Below are positions 46,955-56,640 of a DNA stretch of 64,000 nucleotides, piece after piece. Position 1 is the first letter of the stretch; each line of letters begins with the position of its first letter. The notes below the pieces were generated by a model, which saw only the letters and a program-made list of their open reading frames with translations, was not told the origin of the DNA and ran no database searches. A program made the translations under genes and the position numbers. This DNA comes from Strix aluco (taxonomy: Eukaryota > Chordata > Aves > Strigiformes > Strigidae): contig NC_133954.1 of the NCBI RefSeq assembly GCF_031877795.1, positions 9,043,258 through 9,107,257 on the forward strand, read 5' to 3'.

Positions 46955-47580
46955 GGGATGGACAGACGGACGGATGGGTGGGTGGGCGGGTGGGTGGACG
47001 GACAGATGGATGGATGGATGGATGGATGATGGATGGACGGACAGACGGGTGGACAGACGGACGGACGGATGGAGGGAGGGAGGGAGGGAGGGAGGAATGG
47101 ATGGATGGACGGACAGATGGATGGATGATGGATGGATGGATGGACAGACGGACGGGTGGAGGGATGGAGGAATGGATGGATGGATGGATGGATGGATGGA
47201 TGGATGGACAGATGGGTGGACAGACGGACGGACGGATGGAGGGAGGGAGGGAGGGATGGATGGAGGGATGGATGGATGGACGGACAGATGGATGGATGGA
47301 TGGACGGACGGATGGATGGATGGATGGATGGATGGATGGATGGATGGATGGATGGACGGACGGACAGATGGATGGAGGAATGGATGGATGGATGGACGGA
47401 TGGATGGACGGACAGTCAGATGAGTGGATACAGGGACAGACCCATGGATGGGCGGATGGACGGACACGTGACCTGCAGGAGGGTGGACAGACAGACAGAA
47501 GAACGGCTGGGTGGGCGAGTGGGTGGTTGGACAGACAGACACACGGCGGGGTGGGTGGACAGATGGACGGACAGACAGAC
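46955..47580. repeat. GGAT/GGAC tetranucleotide array
   Basis: About 620 bp of GGAT, GGAC and AGAC tetramers, with inserts of GGGA (GGAGGGAGGGAGGGAGG). Diverges toward the right end. Confidence 0.93.
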
Positions 47581-47899
47581 GCAGGGCGGGGTTGACTTTC
47601 CCTGGCCAGGAGCCATCAGATGGGCCCAGTGGGGAGACTGTGTCCGTCTGTCCTCCACTCTAGTGGGACAGACCCCCCGTGGCACCCACTGGTGGAGGTG
47701 AGCACTGGGGGGCTGGGGACCTTCCGGGGGCCATGGGGTCATGACCCCAAGGCCGTGACCCCGGGGCGGGGCCGTGCACCCTGGGGACGGGGACGATGGC
47801 GCTGGGTCCCCTGGGACACCGACGTCCCCAGCAGCGGGTCACCCATCTCGGGGGTGGCCACCGGCGACCACCCTTGGGCCTCAGGGATGGGGACAGACC

Positions 47900-48045
47900 T
47901 CAGCCAATCCCCAGCCAGGACTCGTGCCTTCAACCAATCCCCAGCCAGGGCTTGTGCTGCTGACCAATCGCAGCCTTCCCTACCTCCCTGGCCCCGCCCA
48001 CCCCACGTATATAAGCCCAGGGGTGCCCCGGGGTGTTCTCAGTCC
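47900..48045 (+). promoter_or_regulatory. Candidate class II promoter: 3 CCAAT boxes, GC box, TATA box, initiator
   Basis: CCAAT boxes at 47904-47908, 47934-47938 and 47964-47968 (30-bp period), GCCCCGCCCA at 47991-48000, TATATAAG at 48008-48015 and an initiator match TCAGTCC at 48039-48045. The TATA box begins 33 bases before the initiator A (48041), and the nearest CCAAT lies about 75 bases before it. Order and distances fit a classical vertebrate TATA promoter firing rightward. No known gene is expected here. Confidence 0.5.
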
Positions 48046-48278
48046 CTCCGGGTCCTCCCCCACCCCGGTGTCCCATCCCACCCCCACCCCCCCCGCAGAT
48101 GGAGGGGGCAGGATCCGACCCTGCTTGGCCAGGGGGTGGGGGTGCCCCCAGCACCCTCAGCTGTGCCCGAGGGTCCCCACATTGGGTGGGGACACAGCCC
48201 AGTGCCACTGTCCTTGGCACCCTAAACCTCCGTGGGGCCCCTGGGCTCGTGGGGCATCGCAGTGGCAGAGGGTGAGGC
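48041..48278 (+). other. Possible first exon downstream of the 47.9-48.04 kb promoter
   Basis: From the predicted start (48041) the first ATG is at 48099-48101. Its frame has 58 codons (MEGAGSDPAWPGGGGAPST and onward) and ends at the TGA 48273-48275. A donor-like GGGTGAGG lies near 48270. The peptide resembles nothing I know and its composition is that of GC-rich DNA, so a non-coding RNA is at least as likely. Confidence 0.2.
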
Positions 48279-48788
48279 ACCACCGTTGGCCGAGGTGGGG
48301 GGGGACACAGGGGATGGGGCCACCAGCCCCTCGCTGGCCCTGGGGACCCCCCTGTCCCCGTGACTCCCTTCCCCGTGGAGAAATGGGGAAACTGAGGCAC
48401 AGGTCCCCTGGGGCCGGGGAGCAAAGCCACCCCCCACGGTGGCTCCTTTGTCCCCACGGGTGGCCCCGGGTGCTCACCCCCTGCTACAAAAAAATCCCCC
48501 AGTGACACCCAAAATGAGGGAGAGCCATGGGGGGGGGGGGACGACCTCACAGCATGGCATGGGGGGGGGGCTGTGGGGCGAAGGTCAGGTGAAGGACGTC
48601 GGCGTGCGGAGGGGCGGGGGACGCTGCGGCGCACGGTGCCAGCTGTAGCCGGAGAAAGGCAAATAATTCAGCGGCACCAACCGGAGAGGAACCAGCCCGC
48701 CGAGCCCCGTGCCAAAATACCAGCAGTAAAGCAGTTAAACGGATCCAGCGCGGGAGCGAGGAGCTGCGAGCGCGGCTTGGGCCCCCAT
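48279..48788. other. Intergenic, nothing firm
   Basis: GC-rich, no coding homology. A moderately AT-rich patch at about 48640-48750 (GGCAAATAATTCAGCGG) may belong to the adjoining candidate enhancer. Confidence 0.5.
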
Positions 48789-49002
48789 CCAAAGGAGTTA
48801 ATGTCCCACAGTATGATCGATTAGTTGTCAGATGTGATTTCGAACCAATACAAGATGAATGGCATAATTTTCCTTCTCTCATTTTAGGCAGAATTAAGAA
48901 GCCATTAGCTAACACAAATTTTTGGCAACTTTAATAAAAAAGCTCCACTCTACATTTGTAGCGAACGTTCCCCAAGGTAACGGCGAAAGATGTAAATAAC
49001 CT
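48789..49002. promoter_or_regulatory. AT-rich candidate enhancer with CAGATG E-box
   Basis: High-complexity AT-rich block with TATGATCGATTAGTTGTC, a neuronal-type E-box CAGATG (48829-48834), GAACCAATACAAGATG, GGCATAATTTTCC, GCCATTAGCTAAC and ACTTTAATAAAAAAGC. Placed about 9 kb downstream of the NEUROD2 CDS. Confidence 0.45.
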
Positions 49003-49671
49003 CCCGCGTCCTGCCCGGCGCCGTGTCGGTGTCGGTGCCGGTGCCGGTGCCCAGGCCGTGCCCACCCAGCACCGAGACGCCGACGGAGGATTTTGTCCCC
49101 AGCGGGTGCCCTGCCCGACCTCCGGCGCTTGAGCCGCGGTGGCGGCGAGGGTCTGGCGTCACACGTGTGATGAGCTGGGAGGGTCTCGGCCGCGGGGGGC
49201 TTTGTGCCGGGGCGGCCACGCGGGGACTCGTCAAGGACAAACCGCGCACAAGCTGCTCCTGCCCGCGTGCCCGCAGGCGCGGGGGCCGTCGTGCCAGCCC
49301 AGCCGTGGCCATTACGGCTGCGCGCGCCAGCTGCGGCCGCCCGATCCCTCCCCGTCCCTGGGGAGGCCGCGGTGGGGATGGGGGGGGGGTGTGGGGGGGA
49401 CCTGGGCACCGTGCCACCCACCGGGCACCGGGGCAGAGCCATGGGCCCCCCCCCCAACCTCCAGCAGGGCCAGGCGAGGGGTGACGGGGTCAGGCAGGGG
49501 GATGAGGAGGGGGGGCTTTGGGGCAGGGACCCCCCCAGCGGGACCCCCCCGCCAAGGCTCTGGGGTTACCCAGGGCTGCTGCCAGCCCCGGCACGGCCGC
49601 GGCAGGGGACGAGCTGGAGGGCAGAGATGGGCCGCGGCCACCCCCCCACTCCAGCCCCGGCTTTTTGCTGC
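49003..49671. other. Intergenic, GC-rich, nothing recognised
   Basis: Short GGTGCCGGTGCC run near 49025-49050; otherwise no repeat, gene or motif cluster seen. Confidence 0.6.
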
Positions 49672-49935
49672 TGGATCGCCGGATTTTAGGCACGAAATGG
49701 GGTTGAATTAGGATTATTATCACAGCTGCTCTAAATGTAATTAGTTTTGCTCTGAAGTTGTTTGCTTTGCCGGGATTACGGCACAATCCAGCCGATCCGC
49801 CCGGCGCGAACTTGAGAAAGGCTTTAATTACTCTAATAAAGCGGATGCCGGGTTAATGTGATGATTCCAAAGGTGTGTTTTTTCAATTACATTTAACAAA
49901 AAGATTTATAGTCAGGTAAAATTGAATTAGGAGCG
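49672..49935. promoter_or_regulatory. AT-rich candidate enhancer
   Basis: Two AT-rich stretches, about 49680-49790 (TTGAATTAGGATTATTATC, CAGCTG, AAATGTAATTAGTTTTGC) and about 49815-49935 (GGCTTTAATTACTCTAATAA, AATTACATTTAACAAAAAG). Non-repetitive, rich in TAATTA-type cores. Confidence 0.42.
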
Positions 49936-50065
49936 TGCAGAAGGGCTGGGCCAGCCAGGCCACTGCTCGCTGCTGGTGGCCACTGGGCCAGGACCCCGGT
50001 GTGGCCACCGTGCCCCACGCACCGGCGGGGTCTGTCCGGGTGAGGCGGCTGTTTGTCCTCCTGCA

Positions 50066-50473
50066 TGGGAGGGTGGATGGACAGATGGACAGAGGGATGG
50101 ACGGAGGGATGGATAAATGGGTGAAGGGATGGGGAGATGGAGGAAGGGAAGGACAGAGAGAGGGAGGGAGGGAGGGAAGGATGGACGGACAGATGGAGGG
50201 ATGGAGGGATGGAGGGATGGAGGGATGGATGGAGGGATGGAGGGATGGAGGGATGGAGGGATGGATGGACAGATGGACGGACGGATGGATGGATGGAGGG
50301 ATGGAGGGATGGAGGGATGGATGGAGGGATGGAGGGATGGAGGGATGGAGGGATGGATGGACAGACGGACAGACGGATGGATGGATGGAGGGATGGATGG
50401 ATGGAGGGATGGATGGAGGGATGGAGGGAGGGATGGAGGGATGGAGGGATGGAGGGAGGGATGGATGGATGGA
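50066..50473. repeat. GGAT/GGAGGGAT tetranucleotide array
   Basis: About 400 bp of GGAT, GGAG and GGAC tetramers, dominated by the octamer GGATGGAG. Same family as the array at 46955-47580, in the same orientation. Confidence 0.93.
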
Positions 50474-50790
50474 TCCCATCGGCTCCCACCCAGGGGATGG
50501 AGGGGGGGTCCTGGCAGTGATGCGAAGCCACCCACACGCTGTCCTCATCCCCTGCCTGTGTCCCCTCCAGCCCGCAGCCCCGGGTGGGTATTTTGGGGGG
50601 GGTCAGGTCCCCCCCCCGCATCCCACCGCCGTGCTCTGGAGCATCGCCCGGTGCTGCCCTCCCAGAGCAGATGGGCTCCAGCTGTGAGCAGCAACACGGG
50701 GACGGGGCTGCCGGGGGGGAGCGGGACTCGGCCCCGGTGCTCCCGCCGCCCGGCACAGGCCTCCAGCGAGCCCGGCCGCGGCGGAGCTGC
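50474..50790. other. Intergenic, GC-rich, nothing recognised
   Basis: Unique GC-rich sequence between the GGAT array and the next AT-rich island. Confidence 0.5.
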
Positions 50791-50908
50791 CAAGAGAAAT
50801 GGGCAGATTATGGGATGAACGCGGGCCAAGGCAGGGCTGGGATGCAGCCGCCGTAAATCAGCTTTTAAGTAGCAACAAAATGGACATTTCCCATATGAAA
50901 TGAGCCAC
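50791..50908. promoter_or_regulatory. AT-rich candidate enhancer with CATATG E-box
   Basis: Contains GGGCAGATTATGGGATG, GTAAATCAGCTTTTAAGTAG and TTTCCCATATGAAATGAG with E-box CATATG at 50892-50897, the type preferred by NeuroD-family bHLH proteins. Confidence 0.38.
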
Positions 50909-51043
50909 CGCCTGCCACGGAGAGGGGGGGAGAGGGCAACCCAGGAGGGGTGAGGGCCTGGGGGGCACTGGGGTGGGACCCACCGGTGGGGGGGTCCCCG
51001 GAGGGGCTGTGGGGAGGGGGCTGGAGCCCAGGATGAGGGGAGA

Positions 51044-51281
51044 GGGAAGGGAAGGGAAGGGAAGGGAAGGGAAGGGAAGGGAAGGGAAGGGAAGGGAAGG
51101 GAAGGGAAGGGAAGGGAAGGGAAGGGAAGGGAAGGGAAGGGAAGGGAAGGGAAGGGAAGGGAAGGGAAGGGAAGGGAAGGGAAGGGAAGGGAAGGGAAGG
51201 GAAGGGAAGGGAAGGGAAGGGAAGGGAAGGGAAGGGAAGGGAAGGGAAGGGAAGGGAAGGGAAGGGAAGGGAAGGGAAGGG
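51044..51281. repeat. Perfect (GGGAA)n pentanucleotide array, about 47 copies
   Basis: Uninterrupted GGGAA repeat over about 237 bp; the strand is all purine. No unit deviates in the sequence given. The copy number in the assembly may be compressed or expanded. Confidence 0.97.
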
Positions 51282-52405
51282 GCTGTAGGGTGCTCAGGTG
51301 GGCACCACCTGCTCTCCGCTGTTCCTGGCCAGGGCCAGCCCTGCTGCCCCGATTGGGTTTTGCCCCTTTTCTCCCCCTGGGGTGTGTGGGGGGCTGGGAG
51401 GCAGGTTCCCCCCTTTCTGCAGGACTTGGGGCTGCGGACCCCCGGGGTGACTCCTTCCCCTGGGTGCCACCTGCCCCCCCCATTGCTCTCCCCACTCCCA
51501 GCCCATCTGTGCAGCCCCCCCAGAGCTGGCCATGTCCCACCGGGGTGCGGGGGCCTCCCCTCGCCCCCCCGCATCCCTCACCATCCCCCTCCCACCCCCC
51601 GGCCGGGCACTCGGCCCCACGCTGGTGGTGGGGCAGGGGGTAAATGGTGGGGGGACACACGGCCCCAGGGAGGGATGGAGGGGTCCGGGATACAGCCACC
51701 CCACGGGACACGGGGCTGCGGCTGGCGGGGACACAACGGACACACGTGTGTGGCCGGGGGGGGCACACACCCCCCCACACTCCCCCCCCCCACGCCGCGC
51801 ACACGCGTGTGCCCGGGGGTTGAGCAGCCGCCAGCCCTGCCCAGCCGGGCCAAGCACCCCGTCACCCCGCAGGCACCGGGGCCGGGCCCGGCGGAGGGGA
51901 GGGAGGGGGGGGAACCGGGCCGGGCCGTGCGGCGGAGGTGGGGGGGGCCGGGCCGGGGGCCCGGGGCCGGGCTGCAGGCGGTGCCGCATTCCGGAGAACC
52001 GGCATTTGCTGGCGGCCGGTGCCAGCAGGCGTTGGCAGGTTTGGAGCTTCGCAGCGATTCCAGGCACAGATGTCCTTGTTTTAACTCCTCTGCGATGGAG
52101 CCTGGCAGGCCGGGCGGGGGAGGGGGCGGCTCGGCAGCCCCCGGTGCGGCGGGGACCGCTGCCAGCCCGGCCCGCCCCGGACGCGGCTCCGGGGACCCCC
52201 CCCCGACCCACCACTGCCCCCCCGCCCCGGTCGGCGCCCCGGTCTCCCCATCGCACAAAAGTGGGGGGCAGCCCACACCCCCCCATCTCCCGGCCGCCCC
52301 CCCCCCTCGACCCCCGGGCAGCCCCCCGGACCCCCGGAGCGGGACCGGGCAGCAGCAACGGGGCCGCCTCCGCAGCGCGGCGAGCGCCCAGGGCCGGGAG
52401 CCTCC
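51282..52405. other. Intergenic, GC-rich, no gene recognised
   Basis: Open frames on both strands come from composition. Slightly less GC-rich at about 51985-52090. No coding homology. Confidence 0.6.
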
Positions 52406-52525
52406 GTTTTTTATGGTATCTGCAATTTTGGCAGAAATCTGTCTTTAATTTAGCTGTCCATATAAAAATCCGCACTGTATAATAATGAACAGATGCCATG
52501 AAATTTAAACTGAAGCAATGACTCC
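52406..52525. promoter_or_regulatory. AT-rich candidate enhancer with CAGATG E-box
   Basis: Contains TTTTTTATGGTATCTGC, CTTTAATTTAGCTGTCC, CCATATAAAAATCC (CArG-like) and AATGAACAGATGCCATG with E-box CAGATG at 52490-52495. Sharp composition change on both sides. Confidence 0.42.
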
Positions 52526-52989
52526 TCCTCCCCCCCCCCGGCTGGCACTCGCCGGTGGCAGCGGCGACCCGGAGCTGGCGCTCGCCCCGCGCCCCCCGCC
52601 GCGCTCTGCCGGGCCGGGCTGGGGGCACCGGGGGCACCGGGGGAGGGGGGGGGTGTGGAGAAACACCCCCCCCATCTCATCCTGCCTTGAAACAGGGGGG
52701 CTGAGCTCGGCAGAGCCGCTGGATCCCCCCCCCCCCCGGTGCTGGCCCCTCTCCGGTCCCCCCGGCCGAGCCGTGCGGGGTCCCCGGTAACGCCACCCCC
52801 CCCATCACACACACACACACCCCCGGGGGGGGGACTTTGACCCCACGATCATCAAAATCCTCGCAGAGCCCGGCGGGTCGCGGCGGCGGCTCCCGAGCTC
52901 CCGGCTCACCCCCCGCCCCGGTTACCGCCGCTGAGCACCGGGGCCGCGGTACGGACTGGCTGGGCCCCGGGACCGGGCACTGGAGCCTT

Positions 52990-53140
52990 GCCGGGCGTGC
53001 AGCGGAGCTCTGCACCGGAGCTTTGCACCGGAGCCTTTTACCGGAGCCGTGCACCGGAGCTTTGCAACGAAACCGTACACCGGGACCGTGCACCGAAACC
53101 TTCCACCGGATCTTCGCACCGGGGCCGTGCACCGGGTGCG
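52990..53140. repeat. Degenerate ~12-bp minisatellite (GCACCGGAGCTT type)
   Basis: About twelve diverged units such as TTGCACCGGAGC, TTTTACCGGAGC, GTGCACCGGAGC, GTACACCGGGAC. Confidence 0.8.
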
Positions 53141-54154
53141 GGGCCGCATTGCGGGGCTGGCCCGTACCGGAGCAACCGGGCGGGTCCCCGCATCCCCTCG
53201 CCGGGCGGGAGCCGGGGAAACAAAAATCCCGGGAATTGAACGTAAACCGCAGCCCCGCCACCGGGGCCGCCTCCCCCCGCCCCCCCCGCCCCCCCGGGCA
53301 CAGCCGGCCCCGGGCCCTTCCCGGGAGCAGATGTCGGCGGCCCCCCCGCAGCGCCCGGCCCCCCCCGCGTCCCCCTCCCCTCCGCCGGGGCATCCGCCCT
53401 TCCCTGCCGCCTCTCCGGGCCGCGGCCCCGGTGCCGCCGATTACGGGTGACGCCCGAAGGGCCCCACGGAGCACCCGCCCGGGCCCCCCCCACCCCTCCG
53501 GCGTGGCCCCGAGGTTTTTTTCCCCGGAGAAACGAGGCCCTTCGCGGGAGGATGCTCGGGCCGGAGCCGTCGGAAGAGGCTTCGCTACGGAGCCGGGGCC
53601 CGGCCGCGGGGGGCTCGGGGGGGGCCTCGGGGGGGCCGCGCTCACCCGCAGCGGCTCGGGGGGCCGGGGCGGCCCCGCTCCCCCGCCCGGTCCCGGGTCC
53701 CCGCCGCCACCTTTCCCCGGGTTGGGCCCGGCACGTCGGGGCCGCGCTGGAACCGTTTCCCGTTTCCAGCCCCGGCGGCGTCGGCCCCGGGCCCGGCCGG
53801 GCTGGGAGGGGGTGAGGGGGAGTCCCCGTCCCGACCCCAAATCTGCTCAGATTTTCCCCAAAAGCCGCGGGGCGCTGGTAGCCGCGACCTGTCACCCGGG
53901 AGAAAACCGGGGGGCTCCGTCCCCGCAGCGCCGGTGCTGCCCCGGCGCCCGTCGCCTCCCGCAGGGAACCGGCCCCCCACGATCCCCGCGGCCGTGGGCA
54001 GCGGCACCGCGCGATCGGGGCCCCGGGGCTCTGCCCGCAGCCCGGGGCGGTCGGGCTGTGATGAGCCCCGGCGGCGGGGACGGTAAATAGACCGATGCCC
54101 GTTTGCCTGGGGAGGCGGCGGGGCCCCGGGAGCCCGTTCAGCACCGCCGCGGCG

Positions 54155-54560
54155 GACAGCTCCGCACCGGGAACCGGGAACCGGCACCGGGAACCGGGAA
54201 CCGAGAATCGGGACCGGGACGGCGCCGGGGCCCTCGGGGATTCAACGGGCACCGGCACCGGGAACCGGGCACCGGCACGGGCACCGCGCCTGGGCTCCCT
54301 CGGGCACCAGCACCGGCAGCTGACACCGGGCACCGGGCACGCGCCGGGGCTCCAACGGGCATCGGCACCGAGAACCAGGCACCGCGCCGGGGCTCCCGGG
54401 GCTCCAACGGGCACCGACACCGGGAACCGTCACGGGCAGCGGGCACCGCGCCGGGAGCCGACCGTGTACCGGGGCCGCCCCCGAGGAACCGGGCCTTGGC
54501 CACTGGCACCGGGCACCCTCACCGAGGCCACCGGCACTGCGGCCCGGTGCCAGCCCCGGG
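54155..54560. repeat. Degenerate CACCGG/GAACCGG minisatellite
   Basis: Several hundred bases of short units GAACCGG, GCACCGG and GGCACCGCGCC mixed with longer repeats such as GGGGCTCCAACGGGCA (three near-copies between 54340 and 54410). Confidence 0.8.
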
Positions 54561-54693
54561 CAGCAGCCTCCGAGCCACCGTTCCCGGGGGACCGGAGCGG
54601 TGTCACCGCCGCGGCTCGCCCGTGACGGCGGGGCCGGGACCGAGCCGGGCCGCCGCTGCGGATCCCGGTGCCTTTATTGGCGAGGTGGGGTGT

Positions 54694-54696
<3 letters not shown>

Positions 54697-54744
<48 letters not shown>
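54697..54744. repeat. (AC)24 microsatellite
   Basis: Uninterrupted dinucleotide run, likely polymorphic. Confidence 0.97.
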
Positions 54745-54746
<2 letters not shown>

Positions 54747-54976
54747 CGCCTCCCCGGTCCCGGGGGGGACACCCGTGGGGCAGAGCCGCGTTATATCAGC
54801 GCCCGCCCCACCGCGGGCCGCGCACTCGGGCGGCGGGAGCGGCGGCGGCACCGGCACCACCGAGAGGTACCGGGGGGCGGCCCCGGCGGCGGGCGCGGGG
54901 CGAGGGTCGGGCCGCTGCCCCCGGTGCCCCGGGGCGGAAGGAAAAGCGGCGAAAGCGGCGGAGTCAACATTGAATA

Positions 54977-54982
54977 TTTATT
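54977..54982 (-). other. Poly(A) signal AATAAA candidate, distal
   Basis: AATAAA on the minus strand within CGATTAATAAATATTCAATG. Confidence 0.4.
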
Positions 54983-55294
54983 AATCGCCGTCGAAGGACG
55001 CTCGGTAATTACAGGTTCGCCGCGAATCGCACCGGCGGCGGCTCGTCACGGCCGACGAGTCCTGGCGGGGCCGCCCCGGCGGGGACCGGGCTGCGAGCGT
55101 CCAGCGGGGCCGGGGGGGGGGGCCCCGGGGGGCGGGGGGGGGCGATGCATGCAGTATCGCCGGGCCCCCCGGCCCCGCGGCCCCGCGCTCCGCCGCCGCC
55201 AAGCAAATGTCCGCGGCGGCGGGGACCGGGGGAGCGGGGAGCGGGGAGCGGCTCCCGGCGCGGGGGGGCTCTTGCATATCGTTGGCCATAAATA

Positions 55295-55300
55295 TTTATT
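55295..55300 (-). other. Poly(A) signal AATAAA candidate, middle
   Basis: AATAAA on the minus strand within CGATTAATAAATATTTATGG; shares CGATTAATAAATATT with the distal signal. Confidence 0.4.
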
Positions 55301-56052
55301 AATCGAAATGAAACGGAACAGAAACACGAAAGCACTTCTGGTGTCGGACAGGCGGGTCCCCTTTGCTACAACGGTTTGTGGTTTTGTTTTTGTTTTTGTT
55401 TTTTTTTTCTTTTTCTTTTTTTGTTTTTTCCCGGTTTTTTTCTTTTTTGCAAAACTTTTTTTTTTTTTTTTCGTTTTGAAAACATTTCTCAGAAATCATC
55501 CTCCTCCTCCCTGGTCTCTAAAAATGCTGGTTTCTCGAAGGTGGTGCGGGCAGGTTCCAAAAAAAAAAAAAAAAAGAAAAAAAAAAAAAAGAAAAAAGAA
55601 AAAAAAAAAAAAGCATTATCTCGGCTTTACGGCGTCTCCCGACCGAAGGGATGCGGCAAACCGGGGCGAAGACACACGGGCCGGGCCCGGGCGCCGCGGG
55701 GGGGGCGCAGCCCCTCCAGCCCCCCCGGAGCCCCGCTTGCATAGCTGCGGGCTGCGCTGCCCCCCCCCGGCCCCGGCCCCGCCAGCGCGGGAAAACCGGG
55801 GGCGGCTCCGCGCGGTTGGGGGTTATTTTTTTTTTAATTCTTATTATTATTTTTCTTTTTTTTTTTTTTTTGTTTTGTTTTCCGTTTCAAGTTTTTAAAA
55901 CAGGTAAAAAACGTCCTGACACACGCGCTGCGAGAGGAGCTCCCGGGGCCGGGAGCGGGGCCGGGGCCCCCCAAAGCAAAGTGCATCTCTGAGCGTCCGC
56001 CGGGCCGGGCCTGCTTGCATAGATAGAAAATGTGGGTTCCTCCCTTCGCCTC

Positions 56053-56058
56053 TTTATT
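56053..56058 (-). other. Poly(A) signal AATAAA candidate, proximal
   Basis: AATAAA on the minus strand, followed by AGGCGAAGGGAGGAACCC and TTTTCTATCTATGCAAG, about 830 nt past the NEUROD2 stop. Confidence 0.4.
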
Positions 56059-56355
56059 GCTTCGGAAAGTTGCGCTCCGCGCCGCAGCGCGGGCTCCTCT
56101 CGCTCCCACGGGCCGGGGCAGCGGGTGTCCAATGCCGGGGGGGTGTGGGGGGGGTGTGGGTCACGGCGGTGGAGGGGAGAAACGGCTCAAAATGGGGGCG
56201 AGAGGGAAGGGGGAAAAAAATTTTTTTTCTCAAATTAAATGAAAACGAATTAAAAAGGAAACGATGCGGCTCGACCCAGCGGGCCGGGCAGGGCTCCGGG
56301 GGGGCTCCGGCGGGCGCTGCCGCCGCTGGCCGGGGGGGCCGGGGCCGCGCTGGGG

Positions 56356-56640
56356 AAAATAATAATAATATTAAATAATAATATTAATAAATATTAATAA
56401 ATAATAATAAATAATAACGGTAATAATAATAATAGTGAGAATAAGAATAGGAATAGGAATGGGAATAAGAATAGGAATAGGAATAAAAATAAAAGAATAA
56501 GAGGAATAAGAATAAGAATAAGAATAAGAATAAGAATAAGAATAAGAATAAGAATAAGAATAAGAATAAGAATAAGAATATAATACGAATAATAAAAAAA
56601 ATAACTAACTAACTAATAAATAATAATAATAATAACTTAA
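56356..56640. repeat. AT-rich low-complexity block, AATAAT and (AAGAAT)n
   Basis: AATAAT/ATTAAT trinucleotide-type repeat, then AGGAAT, then about twelve AAGAAT hexamers (about 56510-56580), then AATAATAAT and AACTAACTAAC. It lies in the NEUROD2 3' UTR, where the transcript would read AUUCUU. Confidence 0.93.

Larger units (their letters stand above)
52526..54696. other. Intergenic, very GC-rich, with CACCGG-type minisatellites
   Basis: No coding homology. Holds the arrays at 52990-53140 and 54155-54560. Confidence 0.6.

Noticed and set aside
45383-47029. Long open frames of 500-600 codons over the satellite block, both strands
   Set aside because: They arise from triplet, CA and GGAT repeats without stops; no start context, splicing or homology supports a protein.
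50545-51804. Open frames through the GGGAA array (GKGRE and LPFPS repeats)
   Set aside because: Pentamer repeat open in several frames; no homology or gene structure.
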